Position numbers and translations under genes: made by a program. A stretch of 64,000 nucleotides of DNA from Acidimicrobiales bacterium. Its GTDB lineage: Bacteria; Actinomycetota; Acidimicrobiia; Acidimicrobiales; SZUA-35. The stretch's first letter is position 1, and each line of letters begins with the position of its first letter. Shown in pieces: positions 50,014 through 57,941 of the stretch. The stretch lies in NCBI GenBank assembly GCA_041394265.1, contig JAWKIO010000005.1, forward strand, positions 3,782,001 through 3,846,000, in the 5' to 3' direction. The notes under the pieces are model-generated. The model was not told the DNA's origin, did not search any database, and worked only from the letters and a program-made list of their open reading frames with translations.

Positions 50014-51879
50014 TCACGAGACGGGGGCCCTCGATTCGAAGACGTAGGGATCGAGCGTCGACTGGGCGGCCATGCGGTACTTGTGCCAGCGTCCGCCGCC
50101 GTAGTACGCCAGGCTGCCGGGCTCGGCGTCGCCGTGACCGTTGTAGTAGGAGATGCAGTCTCGCAGCGGGGCCGTGGCGATGTCGGCTTGCCGGCAATGC
50201 TCGGCGTAATCCTCTTCGGGTTGTTTCTCGATGTCGACCACGTCGGCGCCGCGCTCGCGCATCGTCGTGAGCATCCATGCCACGTAGTCGGCGTGCTGCT
50301 CGATGGCATCGGTGAAGTTGAAACTGCCGCCGCCTCCCTGCGGTCCGGTGACGATGAACAGGTTCGGGAAGCCCTGGCTGTGGAGTCCGAGGAAGGTCTT
50401 GGTGCCCTCGGACTGCCATTTCTCGCTGAGCGTGCGACCGTCGCGGCCGGTGATCATGTTGAACGTGGAGGTGGCCATCCATTGGAAGCCGGTGGCGTAG
50501 ATCAGTACGTCGAGTGGGAACTCGATGCCGTCGTGGACGACACCATGCTCGTTGATCCGGCGGACGCCGAGCGGAGCGGTGTCGACGAGCGTGACGTTCG
50601 GCCGATTGAACGTCGGGAGGAACTCGTCGTGGAAGGTCGGCCGCTTGCACCCGTAGGGGTAGTACGGCTTGAGCGCTTCGGCCGTCGCTGGATCCTCGAC
50701 GATGGCGTCGATCCTGGCCCGAATCTGCTCCATGATCCGGAAGTTCGTGTCGAGCTGTTTCTCGACCATCTCTTCGGGGGAGAGGCGACGCTCGTGTTCC
50801 TTGCGCTCCTTGAAGTCGGTGACCTTGCCGGCCAGGTAGTCGTCGTTGGCCTTGATCGCCGTTCTGCCGGCCGAGATCTTGGAGAACCGGGCTCGACGGG
50901 CCCGAGCCCAGCCCGGCTCCTTCGCCCACTGGGCGATCTCTTCCGGCGTGGTGGCTCGCTGGTCTCGAACGTCGATGGTGGACGGTGTGCGCTGGAAGAC
51001 GAACAGCTCACCGACCACCTTCGCCAGTTCGGGAATGACCTGTACGGCCGTGGCGCCGGTGCCGATGATGCCGACACGCTTGCCCTCGAGATCGATGTCG
51101 TAGTTCCACCGTGAGGTGTGGAAGGCATCACCCTGGAAGGTCTCCATGCCCTCGATGCGTGCCAGCTTCGGACTGGTGAGGATGCCGTTCGCAAGGATGA
51201 CGATGCGGGCTCGCATGGCGTCGCCCCGATCGGTGTGGACCGTCCAGCGAGCGGCGTCTTCGTCCCAGTCGGTTCGCTCGACGGTCGTGTGAAAGAGGCA
51301 GTGGTCGTAGAAGCCGAAGCGCTCCGCCATCTGCTGGCAGTACTCGAGGATCTCGAAGCCCGAGGCGAACTTCATCGCCGGGACGTACTCCATCTCCTCG
51401 AGCAGTGGGAGGTAGCTGTAGGCCTCGACGTCGCAGGCCACGCCGGGGTACCGATTCCAGTACCAGGTGCCGCCGACGTCGCCGCCCTTCTCGCAGAACC
51501 GGACGTCGGTGAAGCCGGCCTCGCGCAGCTTGTACCACAGCAGCAGACCGGCGAACCCGGCGCCGACCACGACGATGTCGCATTCGTCGGTCAACGCCTC
51601 TCGCGGCACCGGGTCGGCGGAGTAGACGTCTTCGAGGTAGCTGGCGAACTCGCCCTCCATCGCCATGTAGTCGGCGTTGCCTCGCCGAGCCTCCTTGAAC
51701 TCGCGGTACTTGGCCTGCTCCTCGGCGTTGAACTTCGCTCCGGCCGGTTGGGGTGGGAGCTCTTTGAGCTTGTCGTCGTCGATGACCGAGTAGCCCTTGC
51801 CGGCGATGCGCTCGTTGGCCTTGGCGGCTCGGGTGGCGAAGATCTTGCGTCCGGTGGTCGGGTCGATCGAGATGGACAT
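50014..51879 (-). CDS. Baeyer-Villiger-type flavin monooxygenase with N-terminal extension
   Basis: A 621-residue type I Baeyer-Villiger monooxygenase, inserting oxygen next to a ketone with NADPH and FAD. FAD binding is GAGFAG (106-111). The BVMO fingerprint FxGxxxHxxxW is FQGDAFHTSRW (248-258). NADPH binding is GTGATA (273-278). The N-terminal extension of about 100 residues before the first Rossmann motif is known in large-ring ketone BVMOs and acetone monooxygenase. The ATG at 51879 has GAGGAG upstream. The longer reading from 52059 is rejected. It converges tail to tail with the TetR gene (4-nt gap). Confidence 0.92.
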   Translation of the reverse strand: MSISIDPTTGRKIFATRAAKANERIAGKGYSVIDDDKLKELPPQPAGAKFNAEEQAKYREFKEARRGNADYMAMEGEFASYLEDVYSADPVPREALTDECDIVVVGAGFAGLLLWYKLREAGFTDVRFCEKGGDVGGTWYWNRYPGVACDVEAYSYLPLLEEMEYVPAMKFASGFEILEYCQQMAERFGFYDHCLFHTTVERTDWDEDAARWTVHTDRGDAMRARIVILANGILTSPKLARIEGMETFQGDAFHTSRWNYDIDLEGKRVGIIGTGATAVQVIPELAKVVGELFVFQRTPSTIDVRDQRATTPEEIAQWAKEPGWARARRARFSKISAGRTAIKANDDYLAGKVTDFKERKEHERRLSPEEMVEKQLDTNFRIMEQIRARIDAIVEDPATAEALKPYYPYGCKRPTFHDEFLPTFNRPNVTLVDTAPLGVRRINEHGVVHDGIEFPLDVLIYATGFQWMATSTFNMITGRDGRTLSEKWQSEGTKTFLGLHSQGFPNLFIVTGPQGGGGSFNFTDAIEQHADYVAWMLTTMRERGADVVDIEKQPEEDYAEHCRQADIATAPLRDCISYYNGHGDAEPGSLAYYGGGRWHKYRMAAQSTLDPYVFESRAPVS

Positions 51880-52076
51880 GCGACGTCTCCTCACGGGTGG
51901 GGGAGCGGTGGTGGCGACCTGCTCCCTCGGCTTGGGCGACGCTACCTCGCAGGCCCCGGCCGATCCCAATGTCGGCGCGGGTGACCGAAGCCTCTGGGCC
52001 CGCCCGTCGTCGTGTCGCACGATCGCCGTGTTGGTCGAGGTGCGTCGTCGGCGACGCATGAATGAGGTGGAGTGTG

Positions 52077-52835
52077 ATGGAAACGACGAGGCATGCCGGG
52101 AGCACCGTGATCGTCACGGGTGCCGGTTCGGGTATCGGGCGAGCGACCGCGGTGCAGTTCGCCGGCGAAGGAGCGCGGGTGGTGGCGTGCGACGTGAATG
52201 ACGAGGGGTTGGCGGCGTTGGCCGAGGAGTTGACCGCGTCGGGGGCGGTGTTCGAGACGGTGCACTGCGACGTGAACGACCAGGTTGATGTCGACGCCTT
52301 GGTGGCGGTTGCCGGTGAACGGATCGACGTGCTGGCCAACGTCGCCGGGATCATGGATCACTTCCTCCCGCTCGGCGAGGTCGACGACGCGACCTGGGAC
52401 CGAGTCCTCGGCGTCAACCTCACGGGTGTGATGCGTCTCACCCGCGCCGTGCTCCCGCTCATGGAAGCGGCAGGCTCAGGTGCGGTGGTGACGGTCGCGT
52501 CGGAGGCGTCGCTTGGTGCCGGCGCATCCGGCGTGGCGTACACCGCGTCGAAGCACGGTGTCCTGGGGGTCGTCCGGCACGTGGCCTTCTTCTACGGGCC
52601 GAAGGGAATTCGCTCGAACGCCGTGCTCCCGGGTGGCGTCGAGACCGGCATCGGAGCGACCGCCGCTCCGCAGAGCCCGTGGGCGATCGAGCGGGCGATG
52701 GCGAAGATCGCCACCAGCGGCCCACCGGCGCAGCCGGAGCAGATCGCCACGGTGGTGTCGTGGCTTGCGTCCGCCGAGGCATCGAACGTCAACGGTGCGA
52801 TCGTGACCGCGGACGGGGGTTGGTCGGCGGCGTAG
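52077..52835 (+). CDS. Short-chain dehydrogenase/reductase
   Basis: A 252-residue classical SDR. Cofactor motif VTGAGSGIGRATAVQF, with D in ACDVND indicating NAD. VNLTGVMRLTRAVLP follows, then the catalytic set: the Ser segment VVTVASEASLGAG and YTASKHG. The C-terminal end is NGAIVTADGGWSAA. The ATG at 52077 has a GGAG ribosome site. It is divergent from the BVMO gene across about 197 nt, so an alcohol-ketone-ester route (SDR then BVMO) is plausible (inference). Confidence 0.92.
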   Translation: METTRHAGSTVIVTGAGSGIGRATAVQFAGEGARVVACDVNDEGLAALAEELTASGAVFETVHCDVNDQVDVDALVAVAGERIDVLANVAGIMDHFLPLGEVDDATWDRVLGVNLTGVMRLTRAVLPLMEAAGSGAVVTVASEASLGAGASGVAYTASKHGVLGVVRHVAFFYGPKGIRSNAVLPGGVETGIGATAAPQSPWAIERAMAKIATSGPPAQPEQIATVVSWLASAEASNVNGAIVTADGGWSAA

Positions 52836-52847
52836 AAGGGTCACCCC

Positions 52848-52866
52848 GTTCGGTGGTCTGCCGAAC
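52848..52866. terminator. Small hairpin between convergent SDR and GNAT genes
   Basis: GTTCGG (52848-52853) pairs with CCGAAC (52861-52866) around a 7-nt loop, 12 nt from both stop codons. It is a weak candidate terminator. Confidence 0.35.
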
Positions 52867-52877
52867 AGTCCGGTTCG

Positions 52878-53405
52878 TCAGTCGATCCAGTATCGGCGGA
52901 CGAGTTGGCCGTCGCCGTCCTCGACGACGTCGACCAAACGTCCGCCGGCGCCCTCGATGACGACGGCCGACGCAGTGTTGTCGTCATCGCAGACCAGCAG
53001 GGCCGACTCGACCCCGACGGAGCGAGCGACGATCAGGCTCTGGGCGAGGATCTCGGTGGCGTAGCCGTTGCCGCGATGCTCGGGCACGACGCAGTAGCCG
53101 ATGTGGCCGCCCTCACGACGCAGGAAGTCGTTCAACTCGTGCCGGATCGATGAACGCCCGACGATCTCACCGCCAACGACAGCGACCAAAAACGTCGCCG
53201 GGACGAGGTGGTCGGGAAGATCGTGGCCGCAGCGCTGGCGTTCCAGTTCGGCGAGATAGTCGGCGAACGGCATCCCGGGGGTGTACCCGAGGCCGAGTAG
53301 GTAGTCGGTGGTGGCCCGGTGGGCGGCATCGAACGCCGGACCGTCGTCGATGGTGAGGCGACGGAGGCGGAGCGCAGACCCGGGTTGGGTCGAGGGCGAG
53401 GGCAT
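52878..53405 (-). CDS. GNAT-family N-acetyltransferase
   Basis: A 175-residue GNAT protein. The acetyl-CoA-binding motif A is HIGYCVVPEHRGNGYATEILAQSLIVARSVGVESALLVCDDDNTAS, with the diagnostic RGNGYA loop. The start is ATG 53405. It transfers acetyl from acetyl-CoA to an amine, and the substrate is not predictable. It is convergent with the SDR gene. On its upstream side lies the MT0933-like gene on the same strand, separated by a strong hairpin. Confidence 0.88.
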   Translation of the reverse strand: MPSPSTQPGSALRLRRLTIDDGPAFDAAHRATTDYLLGLGYTPGMPFADYLAELERQRCGHDLPDHLVPATFLVAVVGGEIVGRSSIRHELNDFLRREGGHIGYCVVPEHRGNGYATEILAQSLIVARSVGVESALLVCDDDNTASAVVIEGAGGRLVDVVEDGDGQLVRRYWID

Positions 53406-53442
53406 CGGGCAACCGTAGCGACCGATGCCAGTGTGCTGCCGG

Positions 53443-53475
53443 GAGTTCCGGCCGCCGATCGGGCGGCCGGAACTC
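53443..53475 (-). terminator. Perfect 14-bp hairpin after the MT0933-like gene
   Basis: GAGTTCCGGCCGCC (53443-53456) pairs exactly with 53462-53475 around a 5-nt loop. It lies 12 nt beyond the stop at 53487 and before the GNAT start (53405). It is a likely terminator without a U-tract. Confidence 0.65.
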
Positions 53476-53486
53476 GCCGGAACCGC

Positions 53487-53798
53487 TCAGTTCTTGGTGT
53501 CGGTGATGGCGTCTTCGACGGCGTCGGCGGCGGTGTCGACCACGTCGGTGGCCGCCTTGGCAGCGGCGTCGGTGTCGATGGTCTCGCTGAGATCGATCTC
53601 GGTGTCGTCACCGGTCGCAGCGTCGCCGGGGGCGAGATCGCCGAGCTTGTTCTCGACGGTGGAGGTGACCTTGGTGATCTTGTCGGAGTACTTCCCGCCG
53701 GTCTTCTTGTCGATCATCTCGCCGACGTTGCCGAGCTGATCGGTGATCTTGGAAGAGTTCTTGGTGAGCAGTGCCTTGGCTTGGTCGAGGAACTTCAT
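53487..53798 (-). CDS. MT0933/Rv0909-like antitoxin-family protein
   Basis: A 103-residue, highly acidic, helical protein. The N-terminal half (MKFLDQAKALLTKNSSKITDQLGNVGEMIDKKTGGKYSDKITKV) is the MT0933_antitox pattern known from mycobacterial Rv0909 and from other small actinobacterial proteins. The C-terminal half is an Asp/Ala/Thr-rich tail (AAAKAATDVVDTAADAVEDAITDTKN). I chose the ATG at 53798 over 53837 because homologues begin at this motif. No toxin partner lies next to it, so it may be a stress protein rather than a true antitoxin. A hairpin terminator follows. Confidence 0.75.
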   Translation of the reverse strand: MKFLDQAKALLTKNSSKITDQLGNVGEMIDKKTGGKYSDKITKVTSTVENKLGDLAPGDAATGDDTEIDLSETIDTDAAAKAATDVVDTAADAVEDAITDTKN

Positions 53799-53947
53799 GA
53801 TGATGCCTTCGGTCGTGACGACGGGAACGCATGACAATCTACGTGCGATGAGTTGCCGCGGCGACGGTCGCTCCCAAGTGGAACAAACCGTTCACAATTC
53901 TCTCCGCGAGCCCCGTCGTCCACTGCATCACCTGGAGCGTGCACAAA

Positions 53948-54047
53948 CTCTCGGCTCTGGAACCCACCGCTCGCCATCTCTCGGCTCTGGAGCCCAGAAC
54001 CGGGCTCGGCAGCCGACCGTTCGCTGAGTGTGGGCTCGACAGCCGAG
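53948..54047. repeat. Symmetric four-copy repeat, site F (A-A-A'-A')
   Basis: CTCTCGGCTCTGGAACCCA (53948) and CTCTCGGCTCTGGAGCCCA (53978) are direct copies exactly 30 nt apart. GGGCTCGGCAGCCGA (54002) and GGGCTCGACAGCCGA (54032) are inverted copies, also 30 nt apart. Cores of 16 nt are spaced 14, 4 and 14 nt and are exactly symmetric about 53998.5. Unlike the other sites it lies between divergent genes. Confidence 0.9.
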
Positions 54048-54110
54048 GGTTGGCGTTGGTGGCGAGTCCGATGCCAATGGAGGGCTCCTCCGGAACTGAA
54101 CAGGGTGATG

Positions 54111-54194
54111 CGAAATTGTCATGATCGACGGAATCCCGCAGCAGCGGGGGCTTCGAGCGTTCTCCGTGGGACATATCACTCGAAATGGTCATGA
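54111..54194 (+). promoter_or_regulatory. Direct repeat pair upstream of the liv operon
   Basis: CGAAATTGTCATGA (54111-54124) and CGAAATGGTCATGA (54181-54194) match at 13 of 14 bases and start exactly 70 nt apart. They are AT-richer than the surroundings and end 170 and 100 nt before the livG-like ATG. This suggests binding sites for a regulator of the transporter operon (inference). Confidence 0.5.
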
Positions 54195-54293
54195 GTTCTG
54201 GCGCACCCTGGGTGAGGACTGTATGGTCTTCCCCGGTCTTGACATGTGACATCCGTCGCACACCACGAAGGCTGCCGAGGAAAGGGAAGCTGC

Positions 54294-55058
54294 ATGCCAA
54301 TTCTGGACGTATCCGATATCACCGTCAGATTCGGTGGCATCGTTGCGTTGTCCGAACTGTCCTTCGGTATCGAGGAAGGCCAGATCTGTGGCCTCATCGG
54401 TCCGAACGGCGCCGGCAAGACGACCTTGTTCAACGTGGTCAGCCGGATCTACGACCCCACCGAGGGATCGGTCACGTTCAATGGTGAGGATCTGCTGGCG
54501 CTGGCGCCGCACGAGATCAGCACCAAGGGCGTGTTCCGCACCTTCCAGAACCTGGCGCTCTGGCCGGGTCTCTCGGTCCTCGAGAACGTGATGGTCGGTG
54601 GGCATTCCCGCAGCAAGGCTGGATTCGTGAAGTCGATCCTCGGGGTTGGCACCAAGACCGAGGAAACCATGCTCAAGGAGCGGGCCTACGCCGCCCTCGA
54701 GGAACTCGATCTCCATCAGTTCGCCTTCCACCCCGCCGCCGGCCTGCCGTTCGGCACGCTCAAGCGCATTGAGCTGGCCCGAGCCCTCATCGGTGAACCC
54801 AAGTTGCTCATGCTCGACGAGCCGGCCAGCGGCCTCACCCACAGCGAGGTCGATGAGCTGGCCGACGTGATCAAGCAGATCCGTGACTCCTACAACCTCA
54901 CCGTGCTCCTGGTCGAACACCACATGCGCATGGTGATGGCGATCTCCGAGAAGATCGTGGTGATGAACTTCGGTCAGAAGATCGCTGACGGCGACCCCAA
55001 CGTGGTGCGCAACGACCCGCACGTGATCGCGGCCTACCTCGGAGGAACCGCAGCATGA
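54294..55058 (+). CDS. livG: Branched-chain amino-acid ABC transporter ATPase, LivG type
   Basis: A 254-residue cytoplasmic ABC ATPase. Walker A is GPNGAGKTT, and the LivG-type segment VFRTFQNLALWPGLSVLENVMVGGH follows. The signature is LPFGTLKRIELARAL (as usual in LivG, not a canonical LSGGQ). Walker B is LLMLDEPASGL, and VLLVEHHMRMVM carries the switch His. ATG 54294 has AAGGGA upstream. Its end overlaps the next gene (ATGA). First gene of a seven-gene transport operon. Confidence 0.93.
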   Translation: MPILDVSDITVRFGGIVALSELSFGIEEGQICGLIGPNGAGKTTLFNVVSRIYDPTEGSVTFNGEDLLALAPHEISTKGVFRTFQNLALWPGLSVLENVMVGGHSRSKAGFVKSILGVGTKTEETMLKERAYAALEELDLHQFAFHPAAGLPFGTLKRIELARALIGEPKLLMLDEPASGLTHSEVDELADVIKQIRDSYNLTVLLVEHHMRMVMAISEKIVVMNFGQKIADGDPNVVRNDPHVIAAYLGGTAA

Positions 55059-55777
55059 GCGATGTGATGCTCGAAGTGAAAGACCTGCGCGCCAACTACG
55101 GCCAGGTCACCGTGCTGCGAGGCCTCGAACTCCAGGTGAAGAAGGGCGAGGTGTGCGTGATCCTCGGCGCCAACGGCGCCGGCAAGACCACCACCTTGCG
55201 CTCGATCTGCAACATGCCGGTGGTGTCGTCGAGCGGCACCGTGATCGTCGATGGCGTCGACGTCTCCAAGGCTGACGCCGGCGAGATCGTCGGCCACGGC
55301 GTGGCCCACGTGCCGCAGGGCCGGGGTACGTTCCCCGAACTCTCGGTGATGGACAACCTGCATCTCGGCGCCTACATCCGCAAGGACAAGAAGGGTGTCC
55401 AGGAAGACATCGACCGCTGGCTCACCTACTTCCCCGTGCTCGGCGAGCGCCGGGAGCAGGCGGCAGGATCGTTGAGTGGTGGCGAGCAGCAGATGCTTGC
55501 GGTGTCCCGGGCGCTCATGTCGCGACCCAAACTGCTGCTCCTCGACGAGCCGTCGTTGGGTCTGGCCCCGATCATCATCGAGAACCTGTTCGGCACGTTT
55601 GCCGAGATCAATGCCGAAAGCGGCACCACGATGCTCGTGGTCGAGCAGAACGCCAACCTGGCGCTCTCGATCGCCAACCGGGCCTACGTGCTCGAGACGG
55701 GTGAGATCACCCTGAGCGGCGACGCCGCCGAACTCAGAGACAACCCCGCCATCCAGGAGGCCTACCTCGGTGCTTGA
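55055..55777 (+). CDS. livF: Branched-chain amino-acid ABC transporter ATPase, LivF type
   Basis: A 240-residue ABC ATPase. Walker A is GANGAGKTTTLRSI, then HVPQGRGTFPELSVMDNLHLGAY, the signature LSGGEQQMLAVSRALM, Walker B LLLLDEPSLGLAP and MLVVEQNANLAL. These are the hallmarks of LivF. The ATG overlaps the livG stop, so the two ATPases are translationally coupled and probably form a heterodimer serving both permease pairs encoded downstream. Confidence 0.93.
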   Translation: MSDVMLEVKDLRANYGQVTVLRGLELQVKKGEVCVILGANGAGKTTTLRSICNMPVVSSSGTVIVDGVDVSKADAGEIVGHGVAHVPQGRGTFPELSVMDNLHLGAYIRKDKKGVQEDIDRWLTYFPVLGERREQAAGSLSGGEQQMLAVSRALMSRPKLLLLDEPSLGLAPIIIENLFGTFAEINAESGTTMLVVEQNANLALSIANRAYVLETGEITLSGDAAELRDNPAIQEAYLGA

Positions 55778-55816
55778 CCTCGTCCGAACCCCAACCATCC
55801 CAGGAGCGAACTGACC

Positions 55817-56728
55817 ATGGCACTCTTCCTCCAACGCGTCATCGATGGATTGTCGAACGGAGCAATCTTCGCCGTCGTCGCCATCGCCCTGGTGCTGATC
55901 TTCAAGGCCACCACGCTGATCAACTTCGCCCAGGGCGAGCTGGCCATGCTCGGTGCCTTCCTCTTCTACGTCTTTGCGGTGCAAGCGTTCGAGTTGCCGC
56001 TGATCGTGGCGGCCATCATTGCCATGGCGCTGTCATCGCTCTTGGGCGTGACGATCGAACGGGTGCTGGTTCGCCCGTTCGATCCGCAAGACCACTTACC
56101 TGTGGTGCTGATAACCCTTGGCATCTTCTACATCGTGAATGCGGTGGCCGGTGATGTCTGGAACTATGAGTCCCGAGCGGTGCCGAGCATCTTCCCCAAC
56201 GGGTTCGACGACTTCGTCTCGGTAGGGGGCGCTCGCATCTTCTACGACTCGATCGGCATGATGGTGGGCCTCGGCCTCATGTACCTGGCGGTCTACCTCA
56301 TCCTCAACAAGACCAAGATGGGTCTGGCCTTCCGGGCCGTGTCGTCCAACACCGAGTCATCTCGACTCGTCGGGATCCGGGTCGGTCGCATCCTCAGCTT
56401 CGGCTGGGCGGCGGCCTGTGCCTTTGGCACGCTGGGCGCCATCCTCGTGGCTCCCCGCCTCACCCTGCACCCGAACATGATGGCGCCGATCCTGGTCTAC
56501 GCCTTGGCCGGGGCCGCCTTCGGTGGACTCGACTCGATCGGTGGTGCGGCCATCGGTGGCATCGTCGTCGGCCTGATCAACAGTGTCGGGCTCGGCTACC
56601 TCACAGGATTCGAGCCCTTCGAGGCCTTCCGGGCGACGCCACTGGTGCCGCCGGTGATCCTGTTGCTGACCGTCTTGTGGTTCCGACCCTCCGGGATGTT
56701 CGGCACCAAACGAATCGAACGAGTGTAG
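55817..56728 (+). CDS. livH: Branched-chain amino-acid ABC permease, LivH type (first copy)
   Basis: A 303-residue inner-membrane permease with about eight hydrophobic helices. It starts MALFLQRVIDGLSNGAIFAVVAIALVLIFKATTLINFAQGELAMLGAF, the classic LivH opening. The conserved cytoplasmic loop is TKMGLAFRAVSSNTESSRLVGI, and LAGAAFGGLDSIGGAAIGGIVVGLI follows. GGAGCGA lies before the ATG. It pairs with the following LivM-type subunit. Confidence 0.93.
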   Translation: MALFLQRVIDGLSNGAIFAVVAIALVLIFKATTLINFAQGELAMLGAFLFYVFAVQAFELPLIVAAIIAMALSSLLGVTIERVLVRPFDPQDHLPVVLITLGIFYIVNAVAGDVWNYESRAVPSIFPNGFDDFVSVGGARIFYDSIGMMVGLGLMYLAVYLILNKTKMGLAFRAVSSNTESSRLVGIRVGRILSFGWAAACAFGTLGAILVAPRLTLHPNMMAPILVYALAGAAFGGLDSIGGAAIGGIVVGLINSVGLGYLTGFEPFEAFRATPLVPPVILLLTVLWFRPSGMFGTKRIERV

Positions 56729-56741
56729 GGAGGAACGAGAC

Positions 56742-57860
56742 ATGGCTTTGGTTGTTCAACAAGGAAGCTCCCAGCACCGCAATCTCAAGATCGCGGGCTA
56801 TGGCCTGCTCACCGTGGTGCTGCTCATTGCACCGATCATTCTCCCCGAGTTCCAGGTCGGTCGTCTCAATCGAGCGATCGCCATCGCCACCGCCGTCCTC
56901 GGCCTGAACTTGGTCGTCGGTTTCTCGGGTCTCCTGGCACTCTGTCAGTCGGCCTTCATTGCCATCGGTGCGTTCGTCTGCGCCACGCTGGTGCACGAGA
57001 GCAACTGGGACTACTGGATGACCGTCCCGTTCGCAATGTTTGCGGCATTCCTGTTCGGGCTGTTGCTCGGTGTTCCGGCGCTGAGGATCAAGGGCTTGTA
57101 TCTGGCCATGGCTACGGTCGCCTTCGCCGCAGCCTTCCCGAGCCTCACCAAGCTCGAGTTGTTCGGCATCGCACGGCGGACCGGTGGCGCCAATGGACTC
57201 AAGATCAATGAGGCCATCGTTCCCACGAGTGTTGCTGAAGGCCTCGGGTTCAGTGTCGACAAGCCCTTCCAGTATCGCTACTACTGGATCCTGCTTTTGG
57301 CGGTGCTGTGCTTCGTTGGTGTGGCCAATCTGCTGAAGAGTCGCCCCGGCCGAGCCGTCGTTGCCATTCGCGACAACGAGACCGGTGCGGCCGTGAGCGG
57401 CGTCGACATCCGACGGGTGAAGGTCATCAACTTCGGTCTCAGCGCCGCCATTGGCGGTCTGGCCGGCGTGATGTACGCCATGAACACCGGCTTCGTCGCC
57501 GAGACCAGCTTCACCTTCGTGCTCATGGTCGACCTGCTGGTCGCCCTGGTCATTGGTGGTGTCGCCACCATCCAAGGCCCGATCTTCGGTGCGTTGGTCG
57601 TGGTGTTCGTTCGGGAGTTCACCAAGAACATCTCGATCCCGCTCGGCTTCTACACCCTCGACGGCGACGGACCCCTGTCGCAGGCCATCTTCGGCATCAT
57701 CCTGATCGCGGTGGTGTTCTTCGCTCCGCACGGCATCGCCGGCTTCGTGAAGAAGTACTCGCCTCGGTTCGTTCAGGTCATTCCCACGCCTCCGACCGGT
57801 GGTGCCACTGCGACGACGGCCCGCACTTCGGCCGCCGACCTCGAGGTCGCCGCCCAGTAG
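56742..57860 (+). CDS. livM: Branched-chain amino-acid ABC permease, LivM type (first copy)
   Basis: A 372-residue multi-helix permease. It contains LNLVVGFSGLLALCQSAFIAIGAFVCATLVH and LLLGVPALRIKGLYLAMATVAFA. The conserved cytoplasmic loop is SRPGRAVVAIRDNETGAAVSGVD. The later membrane part is AAIGGLAGVMYAMNTGFVAETSFTF and DLLVALVIGGVATIQGPIFGALVVV. GGAGGAACGAG stands before the ATG, 13 nt after livH. It forms the channel with the preceding LivH. Confidence 0.93.
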   Translation: MALVVQQGSSQHRNLKIAGYGLLTVVLLIAPIILPEFQVGRLNRAIAIATAVLGLNLVVGFSGLLALCQSAFIAIGAFVCATLVHESNWDYWMTVPFAMFAAFLFGLLLGVPALRIKGLYLAMATVAFAAAFPSLTKLELFGIARRTGGANGLKINEAIVPTSVAEGLGFSVDKPFQYRYYWILLLAVLCFVGVANLLKSRPGRAVVAIRDNETGAAVSGVDIRRVKVINFGLSAAIGGLAGVMYAMNTGFVAETSFTFVLMVDLLVALVIGGVATIQGPIFGALVVVFVREFTKNISIPLGFYTLDGDGPLSQAIFGIILIAVVFFAPHGIAGFVKKYSPRFVQVIPTPPTGGATATTARTSAADLEVAAQ

Positions 57861-57941
57861 GCGACGGCACAAGTTCGTGCTCCGGTAGCTTGCCGGGGCC
57901 ACATGCGAAAGCAAGCCATTCCAATGAGGAGAGACACTTCC

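Larger units (their letters stand above)
53799..54293. other. 495-nt non-coding spacer between divergent units
   Basis: The largest gene-free stretch. From left to right it holds a weak CRP-like half-site (GTTCACA near 53891), the four-copy repeat site F (53948-54047), and a pair of near-identical 14-mers at 54111 and 54181. It then leads into the liv operon, with a possible TTGACA -35 at 54239-54244 and AAGGGA before the ATG. No open frame with a ribosome site is convincing here. A small RNA is possible. Confidence 0.6.

Noticed and set aside
53878..53897. Third CRP-like box before the MT0933-like gene
   Set aside because: Only one half-site (GTTCACA) fits. The other arm is displaced and mismatched.
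36641..54047. Reading the A-A-A'-A' elements as integron attC sites
   Set aside because: attC sites also have paired inverted boxes with variable sequence, but they carry RYYYAAC/GTTRRRY core boxes and their left and right boxes are not direct copies. Neither condition holds here, and no integrase or cassette array is seen.
53948..54047. CRISPR array
   Set aside because: Periods of about 30 nt look CRISPR-like at first, but there are only two direct copies followed by two inverted copies. There are no unique spacers of constant length and no cas genes.
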